Below, piece after piece: positions 1 to 11,474 of a stretch of 64,000 nt of DNA. Position 1 is the stretch's first letter, and each line of letters opens with the position of its first letter. The translations under genes and the position numbers were made by a program. The notes beneath the pieces were generated by a model. That model was not told where the DNA came from. It saw only the letters and a list, made by a program, of their open reading frames with translations, and did not search any database. Source of the stretch: Hysterangium stoloniferum (Eukaryota; Basidiomycota; Agaricomycetes; Hysterangiales; Hysterangiaceae); contig WHVD01000015.1 of assembly GCA_015178975.1 (NCBI GenBank), positions 1,053,154 to 1,117,153 on the forward strand, written 5' to 3'.

Positions 1-557
1 ACAAGTTTATAGGAGCGTATACTTAAGGTCGTAGAGTTTGGACGGGTGCGTTGACGTACTCTCCAAACGATTGTAGTATTGAAAACATTTTTTATCATCT
101 AGACTATCCTCCATTACGGCTGGATACCTCTTATTATTTACGTGGGATACAAACAGAGCACACCTCAGCCATCACTCATCAAGTACGTGTACTACCTGTT
201 AAACAGACGGAAGTGCTTACTGTCTTGTAGACTCCTCACTCCACTGGCATGACTCCTACATTCACTGATAGCCCTACATAGAATATTGTTTATATCACAA
301 CTTTGTATGGTAAAACAATCTAAAAACTTTCTGTGAGTAACCGTTTCACACCAACACCTTCGCAATGATGATACACCCGTGGTGTGCCCCTGGCATCCGA
401 TCGTACTTCGCACTGTTTGTAACCGCTTTCGAGCAGGTTTAACCTTGCTAACGACGTGCGGACCACAATAAGGCCAGACTTGAGCTTCCTTTTCCTTTCA
501 TCTTTCCTATTTTCTGAACAATTCACTCATTTGCCGCTTCTCAGATGATAGTTGGTT
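1..557. other. intergenic, left edge
   Basis: No reading frame here looks like a gene: the open stretches are short and lack recognisable domains. It probably holds the 3' flank of the RING-finger gene that ends at 558 on the minus strand. Confidence 0.5.
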
Positions 558-1998
558 TTACAAATAAATTCTCCTGAGATCCCCTGCCGCTGTGATACGT
601 TTACATATTGGACATAGTTTTGTTGAGCCAAGACACCGGAGCCAACACTCCTTGCAACATGTGTGCCAACATCCAGTTGAAACTGTCGGATCTGCATACG
701 GATCCAGGCATATACGACACATGAGTCCGCCGAGTGTGGCTGAGTCCTGTTGATATGTCAGAACGAATTCCAAACCAGCAAAAGAATCGATTACCGTCGA
801 AACCATGGTTGTTGTGGCAACACCGTTCCCTCCTGACTTTAAGACAACCTTTCCTTGTGCAACCAATTCCCGTAAACTCGTGCCTAACCGTTGTTGTGCA
901 ATTGACGCTGTTTCGTCCTCCTCCGCACTATCTATTATTACTTCTTCACTCTCGGTACTATCAGGGAGTATAATATCCCCTTCTGTGAATTGTGCGGCTC
1001 CAAAAGAATCGTCACCATCTACGTCTATTTCATCCTCTACATCGTTATGGTGCGGATTACGAACGTCATAGCCTGCACCTGTGGAAGTGCGCGAACTAAG
1101 AATTATTTCTATCACATCGCATCAATGGAAGGTTTTACACACCACGAAAATTGACAGAGCCCGAGATGCGTATCCGAGTCTCGCCTCCAACTTCGTATTC
1201 TTCCAAGCCATCCGCCGCCAACTCAGCTTCGGTTGTAATAGCAGCGGCAGAAGCATGTGCTAAGCAAGCATCTATATGGGCCTCTACTATGTCGTTTTCT
1301 CCGTTGACGGCAATCTGGCACACGGGACACACTCTGCGTTCTGCAGTGGGTATATGTTGATCAATTTCCAAATCAGCTCTTGACATTTCCTTGAGTTTGA
1401 TATGGCGTTCGCGTCGATGGCGTTGCACGAGTTTTAAGGTTTTAGATACCTGGGCAACTGCACTTGTCTTGCTAGTCCCTGGCGCCGAGACGTGGCTTTG
1501 CCCGGGGTTGAGGGAGCGACGGGCTCTCACTGCTGCTGTACGTCTGCTGGGCCTTATAATAGCACTATTAGGCAGCGTACACAGTCATCAATAATTGTCC
1601 ACACACCCTGCAGTATTGAAAATATCTTCTTCGACCTGTTCCCAAGGAACTAAGTCTTCGTCTTCCATCCTTGCTTGGCATATTTCTTCTACGCGCTGCA
1701 GCTCGAAAACTACATGCGAGGCGAGCAGACGAACCGGTATAGTGTCCTCACAAACAGGACAAACCCGCGTCTCAGCTTTCTTCGCTATCCACGAACAACT
1801 TTCAAATTCCTATAATGACCGTAGAATAACCATGCAGCCAACGTACGTTTCTTAATCCGCCTCTCTTCTGGGGCCGTCATTGGCTCCGATTCTACAACTG
1901 CCGAATCTCCAGATGCTGCCGACAGTGCCCGCTTTTTACCACTGGGAAGCTCCCTCAGCAAATATTTGTGCAATAAACTCGGAAAATTCGTACTTCAT
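558..1998 (-). CDS. RNF220-like RING finger E3 ubiquitin ligase
   Basis: Likely a ubiquitin ligase that moves ubiquitin from an E2 to a substrate. The C-terminal exon (558 to about 1092) ends in a C3HC4 RING with the order CRIC, CWHTCC, C and CPIC. Before it lies an acidic linker (DDVEDEID/DGDD type). The preceding exon (to about 1560) has a C-x2-C...H-x3-C finger, CPVC followed by HIDACL, like UBZ-type fingers; the exon before that has another CPVC pair. RING plus upstream CPVC fingers resembles the RNF220 family of animals and fungi. Introns that keep frame can be placed at 1785-1846 (GTACGT...GGATAG), about 1560-1605 and about 1096-1138. The 5' end is unsure: an ATG at 1996-1998 starts MKYEFSEF, but I could not join it in phase to the next exon with a clean splice, so an upstream exon is possible. 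Class is well supported; exact subfamily is inference. Confidence 0.75.
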
Positions 1999-2974
1999 TT
2001 TGGAGACTGACATGTCCTGTGATTTATTTAACCGACTTCGCTGCCTGAGACGGTGAGCAAAGCGATGGATTGTGTCAAGGCAAGTTGGATGGGAAGTATC
2101 ATAAGCGCTCGAAATATTGTGACACCCGCCCCGTCACACCGCGACTGATCGGTGATCAACATCGCATGTCACAACCTTCTTTGGAGTCAGAAATTAAATG
2201 TGAGTCGTACTTTTACTGTGTTATGTTATCTTATTTTTCTATGCTTGTTGGTTGAGATGCACGGTTTTATTTTGGGGGGGGGACAGTGGTCTCCCACGAA
2301 ATTTGATATTTAAGGTTCGTGTTTACTCCGTATCTCATCTGGATCTCAGCTTCCCCTTATGAATGTTCTTTCAGGTCTTCTAGGATAAGTCCCGTAAACT
2401 TGCGAATGTTTATTGAAAAAACACATGGTTACGCCTTCGTATATCTCTCACATAAATTCGGGATTCTTATTTCGTTTCCTGCGCCATAAGGACGCCGGCA
2501 GGATTTCTGAATGTGCTACTAATCCAGGCATTGACGGAATTTCAAAAACGTTTCCCCATCATTGAATCTCCCTTAACTATATCCAAGTTTAGGTACCAAT
2601 TGGTGCCAAATCATCAGTGTCATGTGACAGACCAGTCGTCTGTCAAACTTAATTTATCCTCAAAACCCCTTCCCTCTTTTCTTCCTGGAATATTTTCTCT
2701 CACTACATATTGCGAGGTATTTTCCATTAAATATTGAAAAAGCCGCAAGCCCTCCCCCCCTCCTTCTCGCAGCCATCCCAAGGACAATATGCAGGCAAGT
2801 TCTATCTAATTTCTCAGGCAGGAATACACCATCTCACTCGTTTAAAGACAGAGACATCCGAAGATGCTATTCCGCAGCTTGAGCATTGGATTGAGTTCGT
2901 AAGGTTAGTCAAAGCTATGTTATTGGCGCATTCTCATTCATCGCCTGAAATTGCATAAAAGCCAATATAAAGGG
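1999..2974. other. intergenic
   Basis: About 1 kb with no convincing coding sequence. It must hold divergent promoters for the RING-finger gene (-) and the two-TM gene (+). A G-run lies near 2272-2282. I see no repeat or RNA gene. Confidence 0.4.
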
Positions 2975-3966
2975 ATGGACAAAGATGTGAGTTCGTAGTT
3001 CTCGGATGCCACGCGGATGCCTCTAGCGTTCTTCATAGCTACAGGAGTTTCAAAATGCCGTGCAAGAATTAGGATCGTCTTTGGATCTTGTCGTAGCTAT
3101 AGAGAGGATGCGAGAAAACTTGTCGACAGTATTCTGTATATTCGAAAACAACGCCATTGCGCTGTTTCCTCAACGTATCAAGCGTTTCCGGTCGCCGCGT
3201 TTCAACAAACGCTGGCACAGCCCTCTTGGACTATCTCACGATCATGGTTTAAACGGTTCCCGTAGCACTTCGAGCCTACACCTTGGAGATCTTTCTTTGG
3301 AACTCCGCGCATTATCTGAGAGCATCGATCGCTTGAAGGATGCCATGATGGACTTTCCTGAGTTTGGACAACTGGACTGTAATGATTGGCCGCTGTATTA
3401 CATTACTGTGGATTTAGCGGTCAGTGTGCTATCGAATTTTCCTAACAACTAGAAACCTCATGACCCATTTATTCGACAGCACTGGTCGGAATGTCTAGAA
3501 CCATTTACAAGTATGCGTCCTTTACTCCCTCATTGATATGATTGCTCAATATCAACACCATGTTTGTCCTCCCCAGCCGACTATCGTTCACAAGCTGTTC
3601 AGCTCTTCATACGAGATTTATCGAAGGAAGTTGGCAATGATTTTGAAGAAATCAGCCAGAATATAGTGGCATTCACACACCGTATGCATCACCATGTTAC
3701 ATGTGTAACGTGTCTCTAAATCACTTTCAGGGGCTCCGGCCGTGCTCATGTCGCAAAAGCGTGCCATTTCCAACCTTCAAAGTCTTTCCGCCATGGCTAC
3801 ATTTTTTTCTGGTGTTACCGCTACGATGATCCAGTTTTCCCAAGCAAATAATGGTGATGGATTGTGGGAAGCTGTAAATGCTTTCTGGTTTGGCTCTTTG
3901 GTACTCAGCGTGGCTAATTCGTTTGTTATCAATGCTTCGCCCAACCGACGCTCACACACATGTTGA
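2975..3966 (+). CDS. small basidiomycete two-TM protein, probably C-terminally truncated
   Basis: Five exons join in frame: 2975-2986 (MDKD), 3045-3407, 3453-3510, 3577-3681 and 3731-3966, giving 257 residues. Intron 1 runs GTGAGT to CTACAG, intron 3 GTATGC to CCCCAG, intron 4 GTATGC to TTTCAG. The intron ending at 3452 has a clear CTAAC...TAG end but a weak GTGGAT donor. The soluble N-terminal half is followed by two hydrophobic stretches, one around SAMATFFSGVTATM and one around FWFGSLVLSVANS. This arrangement matches a family of fungal integral membrane proteins of unknown role common in Agaricomycetes. In relatives as I remember them, the second segment is followed by a longer tail; here it stops after SPNRRSHTC, so the gene may be truncated or a further intron was missed. 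No function is assigned. Confidence 0.6.
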
Positions 3967-4176
3967 GAGATATTCAAGGTGTCAGGCCTGGCATGCATAT
4001 ATATATCACGATGTGTCAACGCGCTGATAACAGGCACCAGGGATAATCCTACCAGCTGGGTGGGTAATGTCTTCAACACAGATAAAGTTGTATGTAGGCT
4101 GTTACGCAGCCAATCGCTCTATCACATCTCCCTTTGATTTAAAACTTGAAACCATCCGCTGTCACTGACCAACGTC

Positions 4177-6801
4177 ATGTCCGTATCGCGAACGAGAAGT
4201 GACCATCGCTGTCGTGTCTGTATGGTCCTCGCGCTTGTTTTGCTTGCAATCGTACTCGGTCTTGGTCTAGGTATCGGTTTGAAGCATAGGCACGAAAAAC
4301 ACGAATCTGATACGACCAGCTCCACCCCACCGGCATCTCTACCAACTCTTCAACCACAACCAGTCTCCAATTCTGTCCTCTTAAATGGCATTAATGGGCA
4401 GCCATCTTCTCAAACCCGTACCTATAACTTCAATATAAGCGAGGCAATGGGGGCACCTGATGGTTTTCTCCGCAAAATGCTGGTTGTTAATGGTGTCGCA
4501 AATCATTTTCCTATCTTTTTTGAAACTCGAACGTTTACTTATTCGTGGCAGGGCTGTATCCTGGCCCGACCATTGAAGCCAATCAGGGAGATCGCCTTGT
4601 GATCAATGTACAAAATAATCTCCCAAATGCCACAAGCATCCATTGGCATGGCCTGGTAAGTGTTTTGCTCCGCTCTTCCACCCTATATTAAGCTCCTTAT
4701 AATCTTAGTTTCAAAATGGGACAAATTTCTATGACGGCAGTGCGGGCATTACCGAATGCGGAATTCCTCCAGGGCGTTCACTCACATACAAGTAATTCCC
4801 AGTGGCTTGTTTGATGGACTTTGAAAGCACTAATACATCCAATGTTAGCTTTACGTTTGGGGAGTTCTCTGGCACGACTTGGTGGCAGTAAGTAGTCGAG
4901 TAAGCCATCACCTTCAAGAAGTTTGCTCATTCTGTGACTTGCAGCGCGCGTACGTAGATTTTCTCAGAGTAATAATCTTAATGGAAGGACCTGACAACAA
5001 AGCGAACCTCTTAGATTGTGAGTTTTAATAATACTCGCAGTCGTCTCTGAGAGACTCAACCACGGCAGTTTCTACACAATATACCGATGGCATCACTGGT
5101 GCACTAATAGTCCACCCTTCCACAACTCCATCTGGCTTCCCATCGTGGGATGAAGAGCTCATGGTACAGATGGCTGATTGGTACCATGACATGAGTGAAG
5201 ACCTCCTAGCTCAATACTTCTCAGTTAGTGCTGTCCATTCTTATAGTGTTATTAACATTTTGGTTTTTTCAGCCATTTGGAATTCAGGGAACTCAAGGAA
5301 ATGAGCCTGTGGCAGATGCAGGTGTAGGTATCCAGCATGTTCTTCTTCTACTTTGTTGCCGATCAGGTCAGAGCAGACATTGAATGGTCTGGGCCAGTAC
5401 TTCGCAGCAGGCTCGGGCGGTTCTTACTCAAATGTGAGGAATCAGACCTCAGGGTTGGAAAACCGTTTCCTCACGAGCCTCTATTATGCATAGTTCACCC
5501 TTGAACGGGGGAAAACGTGCGTACTGCACACAACTCCTACATCGTCCAGCTGGTTTACCAGATTTCTGCGCTTCATAGATACCGCATTCGCTTAGTGAAC
5601 TCGGGGTCGTTTGCGTCGATACGATTCTCGGTCGATTCTCATCCCTTGACCCTAATCGAAGCAGATGGAACCCTTCTAAAACCCACCATTGTATCTGGCG
5701 TCACCATCGCCGTCGCTCAACGTTATTCTGTCTTGCTCCATGCGAACGTCACCGCCAACGCCAATGCGACATATTGGATGCGTGCGGCAGTCCAGGACGA
5801 CATGTTTACTTACATTCAACCGGGGCAAAACCTCGACATCAGAGGTGTTATACGGTATGGTTTCTCACGCAATCCATTGCATGACTAAGTTGGTGCACCT
5901 CTCAGCTACACCGATGCGTCTTCACCGACTGGACTGCCGGGAGATCTATCGTCTCCTGACCCTGGTCCAGGTATAGATAACGCTCTAGATGTTGACGGGA
6001 CTACTCCTCTCATCCCATTCACCGTCGATCCTGCACCGAATGTAACTCGCTTCGTCCCGGTGTCGTTCGCCTTCGAACGAGGCAATGATGGTAGCTTTCT
6101 GGGATACATGAACACCACAGTGCAGTATTCGGTGATATCAAATTCAGTTGATTGATTTTAATATTTCCCTTAGAGTTGGAGTCCATTACCGAATAACACG
6201 ACACTGTTAGAAACACTGGATAATCCAACAGAATATTCCGTGTCTGGTGTGATGATCGCACTGGGGGACCAACTAATGGTCGTCGAGGACTCCATTCAAG
6301 TTCTCGATCTTCGCGTAGTGGGTTTCTATGCATACGACGGGTTCTATAATTTTATAATGGATCTATGAAGGATAATCTTGATGACGGTGACCATCCATTT
6401 CATTTACATGGCCATCGTCCCTGGATGTAAGCATACTTTTTGAACTCCTTTCCACCAAAATTAACGAGTTTCTAAAGCATGGGGACGGGAGCCGGGCGAT
6501 ATGTTGGACAGGCAATTGATGATCCAAATCCCCTGCGGCGCGATACAGTTCTTATTCCGGCGTATTCATATATGGTTCTTCGGTTTGTCACGGATAACCG
6601 TGTGTAACCCTATCATGCGATTTTCCGAGCAATCTTATTGATAATTCTATCATTCCAGCTGGGCTTTGGGCCTTCCATTGTCATCTAGCGTGGCATATGG
6701 CCGCCGGCCTCGTGATGCAAATAAATAGCTTACCGTCTAAAACAGCACAGCTTGATGTACCTGAGCCTGTGATCTCTTACTGCGCCGTTTTGTCGTCCTA
6801 A
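4177..6801 (+). CDS. membrane-anchored multicopper oxidase (laccase-like)
   Basis: Oxidises phenols, dyes or metals by one-electron steps and reduces O2 to water at a four-copper centre. All four copper motifs can be read: IHWHGL (about 4640), HAH (split by an intron near 4948), HPFHLHGH (about 6395-6420) and HCHLAWH (about 6675). The residue at the type-1 axial position, ten after the Cys, is Leu. The N-terminus has no cleavable signal but a basic start, then an uncharged run around [19 protein letters not shown] at residues 17-35, which looks like a type II signal anchor. A Ser/Thr/Pro linker follows. About a dozen introns are needed, for instance 4655-4709, 4792-4848, and those before LEAVNS-like and DDGDHPF exons; all can be joined in frame. 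The stop is at 6799-6801. Fet3-type ferroxidases usually have a C-terminal anchor instead, so this is more like the pigment/laccase-like branch. Function within the superfamily is inference. Confidence 0.88.
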
Positions 6802-7513
6802 GGAGAAGGCGCATTGATTTCTGTGCGTGCACGTTACATTCCCCCTTTATAATTGACTTGGGTTTATAAGATGCCTCTCTTGACAAGTCAATTGGCAGAA
6901 ACCAGGTAGTGCATGCATATTGAGCTCTGTTGATGTTCCCAAATTATAAAAGATAATATGCCTCAGTCGACACGAAGTGTGTGAACCGACTGAGGTTTCC
7001 GTACGATTTGCGAAGCATTTATGAGAAAGCTGAAAAAATAAACAATTAGAAGAAAATAAATGCGAGACATTGCCAAGAAAATTGATCCACAACAACTAAG
7101 ATGGGTAAGTCCTATGACTCCGGAAATATCGGTATCGGGAGCACGTGTTAGTCTTTTGATCGAGGATTTAAATAATTCTTCTTCCTGTTATTTTTTTGGA
7201 GAAACAAACCGCAAAAAGTGAGCCCTCTCAGATCTTCCCTAAACGAGCTACCGAATTATCTTTCGCCCATTTGTTTGCTTGGCGCGCTTGAAGGTAAGTT
7301 TTCTTTTCAGGCTGATCATGTTGAAGCTTCGTCGTCCTTCACAACTTGGAATCAAAGACGGATTTAATTTTTTGATGCGCGGCCAGACAAGAAGGACGTT
7401 CCTATAGCTGTATTAAAGTTTGTCTAAGGGACTGTAGTCTAACAGTTGCACATGATCAATATATTAGAAAAGTCTCGGACATGGAATCGACAAAAAATTC
7501 AAAGTGTAAGGAT
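6802..7513. other. intergenic between convergent genes
   Basis: No gene is supported. The stretch separates the oxidase (+) from the MAPEG gene (-), so it should hold both 3' ends. It has T-rich tracts and a short ATGGGTAAGT string at 7098 that looks like a start plus donor but leads to no convincing protein. Confidence 0.35.
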
Positions 7514-8288
7514 TTATATGCAATTAAGGGTGACTAGCACGAGCCGACCGGCCGTATAGGTGGCCAGGCCCAGAAGACCTACATAAGAATCCAAAACAAA
7601 TGAAAATCAGTGGCCGTCGAATGCTCAAATAAATCGGCGTATTTACCCAGGTGACCGACATGCCCGAGAACTGCACCACGGTACCGCTAGAGAATAACAG
7701 GATAAGTCTGGCGTCTGAAATGGGACATCCAAGCTATTTTTCTCACCTTCGCGGGACCACCCGCACTGTATTCCAGAGTGTACAGCACACGCGCCACGAC
7801 CCATAGGCCGCAGAGACTCGCGGCGGCGATGGGCTGTTTGAGGCCAGCAACGGCGAGAAGGAAAAGAGCTTGGGGGACAGTTTCAAGGGTATTTTGGTGT
7901 GCACCTAGCAAATACATAAATATCTCGTTAAAAATCAGGCGGCAGACGAATTAGGTACGACGTACGCTGAGCACAGTTGAACTTATAGGCATCCTATGAG
8001 AGAAAGGCGTGTTAGAAAAACGCATACAACGCGTCATACTCAGTGATCCTGCGCCGCACTTACTGTGGATGCGGCTGCCTCAGACTTTTCGGCATACACT
8101 GCAGGACATGTGCGTGTCAACGAGAAATATCCGACTCATGGTGCCAACTTACACTGTGGGTAGACGATCTTTGCCGCCTTCCTGTATCGACTGACGTTAA
8201 TGCCCTGCCACAGCGTCAACCAGCCTACGCTGACACCTGCGAGGAGGACCCAGGCATATTTATCGTCAATGGTGAAATCGAGGGACAT
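7514..8288 (-). CDS. MAPEG-family microsomal glutathione S-transferase 3-like protein
   Basis: An integral membrane enzyme of the MAPEG family, which conjugates glutathione to or reduces lipophilic electrophiles and lipid hydroperoxides in the ER. The ATG is at 8286-8288 (MSLDFTIDDKYAWV), and six exons join in frame to a TAA at 7514-7516. Family landmarks are YPQLYAEKSEAAAS after the first TM segment, FNCAQRAHQNTLET across an intron, then AGLKQPIAAASLCGLW and ARVLYTLEY and a last segment around GLLGLATYTAGRL. Introns are short and canonical, for example GTAAGT...CTGCAG near 8130-8190 and GTACGT...TGCTAG near 7920-7970. Four hydrophobic segments and about 145-150 residues are normal for MGST3. 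Physiological substrate is not visible; a detoxification role next to the oxidase is inference. Confidence 0.88.
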
Positions 8289-8559
8289 ATCGAACGTCTG
8301 GGGTATTGGATGAGTGCTACCGCGTGTTGAGTATTTTGGTGGACAGACAGGTATTTATTGGCTACTGGCATGACTGAAGACTGCGGCTGAAATAAGCATA
8401 TTTCTTGCCGGCCGTAAGCAAGCCGCGTACTCCGTATACGTAACCAGTCCAAGCAAGGCACATCTCATTTATCTGAGTAAGCAAACCGGATGATGATTAA
8501 CTAACTTTCGGCTTTATGTACATAAAAATCTATGGTGTAAGACCACCATATATTGGATA

Positions 8560-10852
8560 TCAAAGGAAATTAGCAAGCTTCGCTGCCGCTTCTCGGGCAT
8601 CCAGTCTGCGCATCGTGGATGGTTGTGGTTGGACAATCATTGACGCAGCAAGAGGACGGTGCATTCCATTTCGTGTATTCTCCGCACCTGCAAAACGTCC
8701 TACTGTTTGCGTTTCTGAAGGAGGACCAGGCGAAAGTAACGGATCAGTAGGTGTAATGAACATAGATTTCGATCCGTCCATAAACGTCGATGATGCGTGT
8801 GGTGTCGATGGACCCGCCCCGGGAGAGCTGAGCGGCGGCCCAAGAGGGCTTTGCGATGAGTAGGCTCGAATAGGACCCGACGGCGTGACCGGGGAAGTCT
8901 GAGAAGCGACTATTACGGGTCTTTGGACTGGAGGGGGTTGCTGCGGCTGATACTGGCGTCGCTGTTGCTGTTGCTGAATGGGCGGTACTGGCGCACTTGG
9001 GACCGCTCCCCCTACCCTTGGTGGGGTAACCGGCCTAGTTGGCGGAGGGACTTTGACAGGAGCAGGCAGAGGCGCCTTCTTGTCAGCATTATTAAAGTCT
9101 GGACGGAGCGCCTCAAGTTCCCGCAAAAGTTGCTTCTCATACATAATTGTTGTCCGTGAATGCTCGATCAATGCAATAGTCACATCCTCCTGTGAGAGGC
9201 GAGAGTGCCGGTGAAGCGCACGATGAAGGTTTTGTGAGATGCCGTCCACCCGACGAGCAATCATTTTTTCATATTTGTCTGCCTATCAACAAAGAAGACG
9301 AATGCATGAGACATGGCTGACGTGTCGTGCATAACTAATAGACGCACCTCATCCAGATCTTCGAGCGCTTCATCGACTCTATCTGGACGGATATTAGTGC
9401 TAGATTTTAGACGCTCAATTTGGCGTCGTTTGGTTATTGTAGTTTTCACAGCAGCTTGATGGTCTTCCAAAACGGCCGTGCGTTGCATCAAGGTTTCCTG
9501 TTACATGGTTTGTGAGACTATATGGATATCATGGTGAAGCAACATCTGTACCTTTGCAGACCGTGCATTCAAACCTTGATAGCCCATTGAATCTCCCAGG
9601 ATGACACATTCACTGATAGCCTGCGGATGCATTACAAAGGTGTTGAAATTGTGATGTCATGGGAAGCGCACCTGGGCTTGATCAAGGTCCGCTAAGCTAT
9701 GCCACGTACGCCCAAACTTCTTAATGGCCGAAGCGAGGGGAGGATGTGCTTCTGTGGTGGCAACGGTTACGAGCTTGTTACCCATCTCTGCCTGTGAGAC
9801 TGCAAGAGCTGCGACGGAGAAAAATGTGAGCTTTCCAGTCATATACGAAATGATACAGTGGATTTACCTTTCCTCGCTCTGGCTAGACGATCGACACTCT
9901 TTGCTGCATCAAAATATTGAGTCTCAAGCTTGGTCAACTCGAATCTAGCCCGTTGTAATGCCTCATCTTCGTCCGGGATGTCGCGCTTGATAAGGCTGAA
10001 ACCGCTAGTCCTACGACGTGCACGAGGAGTAGGTTGATACTTTGCCCAAGGTTGAGTAATCGCCTGTGTAAAAGTCGTCATGTACTCACGCCGAAATCAC
10101 TCTCAATAAATAACCGCAACTCTTCATCTTGCAACAGGATTTGATCTTCACATATCCGTGTAAACCAGCGCTGGAGCATTACTCTCACAAGGCGGTCATC
10201 TGCGCCTTTGTTAGTGGAAACCCCAATGTCACTCCCCACATACCTTCATCATCCGAAGGTGCTGACGTTTGAGCCAGTGGCAGGGCAGGAATAATAGTTT
10301 GTGGATTGCAGTATACAATCTGTTCTGAGAATTGCTGAAATTCAAAATATGATCGAGAGACGTTGCGATAAGTCTGGCCCGTGAAATTCGGGAGGTTAGT
10401 CTGTCGGAAAATTCGGCCGGTGGTCAGGCCGGATACAATGCACCCCATAAGACGACACACCTGTGCATCAAATCTTACGAGGATATCCCTCCTATTCCTA
10501 TCCATCCCGGTTATCCTCACTCGTAGGTATGGCTCTGGGCGCTCAAAGTTGGCACCATTTGCACCTTTGTTCGAAGACGGCGATATTAGGCCTGGCTCAG
10601 GCTGTCCATATATTTGAGGCACCCGTCCTAATGGACCTTGGGTTGTATTGTTAGGAAGACAATGCAAGAATGAACATACAATGAACTGAACGCACCAGCC
10701 GACGAGGACGACTGCGCGTTTGGAGAGGTCGGTTGTGACTTTACTAGAGTAGGATGAGTTGGCTGTGCGGTATAAGGTGTCGTAGGCCACGGCGGGGACA
10801 TAGCATCTGATGCGGAAGCATCACTAAAGCCAGAATTTAGTGGGTCATACAT
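8560..10852 (-). CDS. VPS17: Vps17-like retromer sorting nexin (PX-BAR)
   Basis: The Vps5/Vps17 pair forms the membrane-bending part of retromer, returning cargo from endosomes to the Golgi. The ATG is at 10850-10852 (MYDPLNSGFSDAS). After a Ser/Thr/Pro-rich head comes a PX domain: RPEPYLRVRITGMDRNRRD, then TNLPNFTGQTYRNVSRSY and NPQTIIPALPLAQTSAP. Next are WFTRICEDQILLQDEE and a long helical, coiled-coil-rich BAR region with ELTKLETQYFDAAKSVDRLARARK. The C-terminus is a Pro/Gln-rich disordered tail ending at 8560-8562. Introns such as GTATGT (about 10660), GTGTGT (about 10445) and GTATGT (about 10240) break the frame. PX with this LP-rich motif followed by BAR is diagnostic for fungal Vps17 rather than Vps5, but that choice rests on remembered family patterns. 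Confidence 0.82.
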
Positions 10853-11474
10853 GGTGTTCTTTGTGATAGGTTAGCTACGTCGGAGTTATGTATTGGTTTC
10901 CTCTTTAGGAACCGGACCTTTTTAGATCCTAGGCGCACATCTGCATATATCCGACAAATACGTGATCTCAGAATATCTAATTTATGGAAAATATGAAGTT
11001 TGCTGATAATATCCTAAATAATATTAATTTTTCAGGAGACTTTAAATTTCGAAATTGGACCATATGAAGTTTCGGGAGCATTCTCAATGCCTGAGTACGC
11101 CCCAAACATGTAATATTTGTAGTTCACAACTGGCAAAGGACAGAGAGGTACCCCTCAATGTACAAAGAGCTCCACACTGCACTCGGGACCAAGAATACCC
11201 CCCAGACTTTATAGTTTCCACGAATTTTAGGGGATATTCCGAGATCGAGAAATTGAGTCTAAGCGCTGTGAAATATAATTAATACTTGTATGTGTTTTAA
11301 TCAAGTTCAGCATCATAAAAATCTTCAATGAAGGGGCTCAATTCGAAATTTGTATACCAGCTGACAAAGTAGTATTGTCAATCTCTTGCTCACTGACTCC
11401 CTTCAAGATTATATAGCAAAAACGTATATTGTCCAAGGTTGTGCGGGAACTTTAGGGAAGAAGATTATTGACTT
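10853..11474. other. intergenic: Vps17 promoter and 3' flank of subtilase A
   Basis: No gene. The part from about 11280 to 11474 is recognisably repeated behind the other two protease copies (about 17670-17880 and 24450-24634), so the duplicated unit includes 3' UTR sequence. Confidence 0.55.

Noticed and set aside
3400-3452. In-frame TAG as a nonsense mutation in the two-TM gene
   Set aside because: A CTAAC branch site five bases before TAG marks the end of an intron, and removing it keeps the frame.
7089-7380. A small intron-containing gene starting at ATGGGTAAGT
   Set aside because: Neither splice option gives a recognisable protein, and the frames close quickly.
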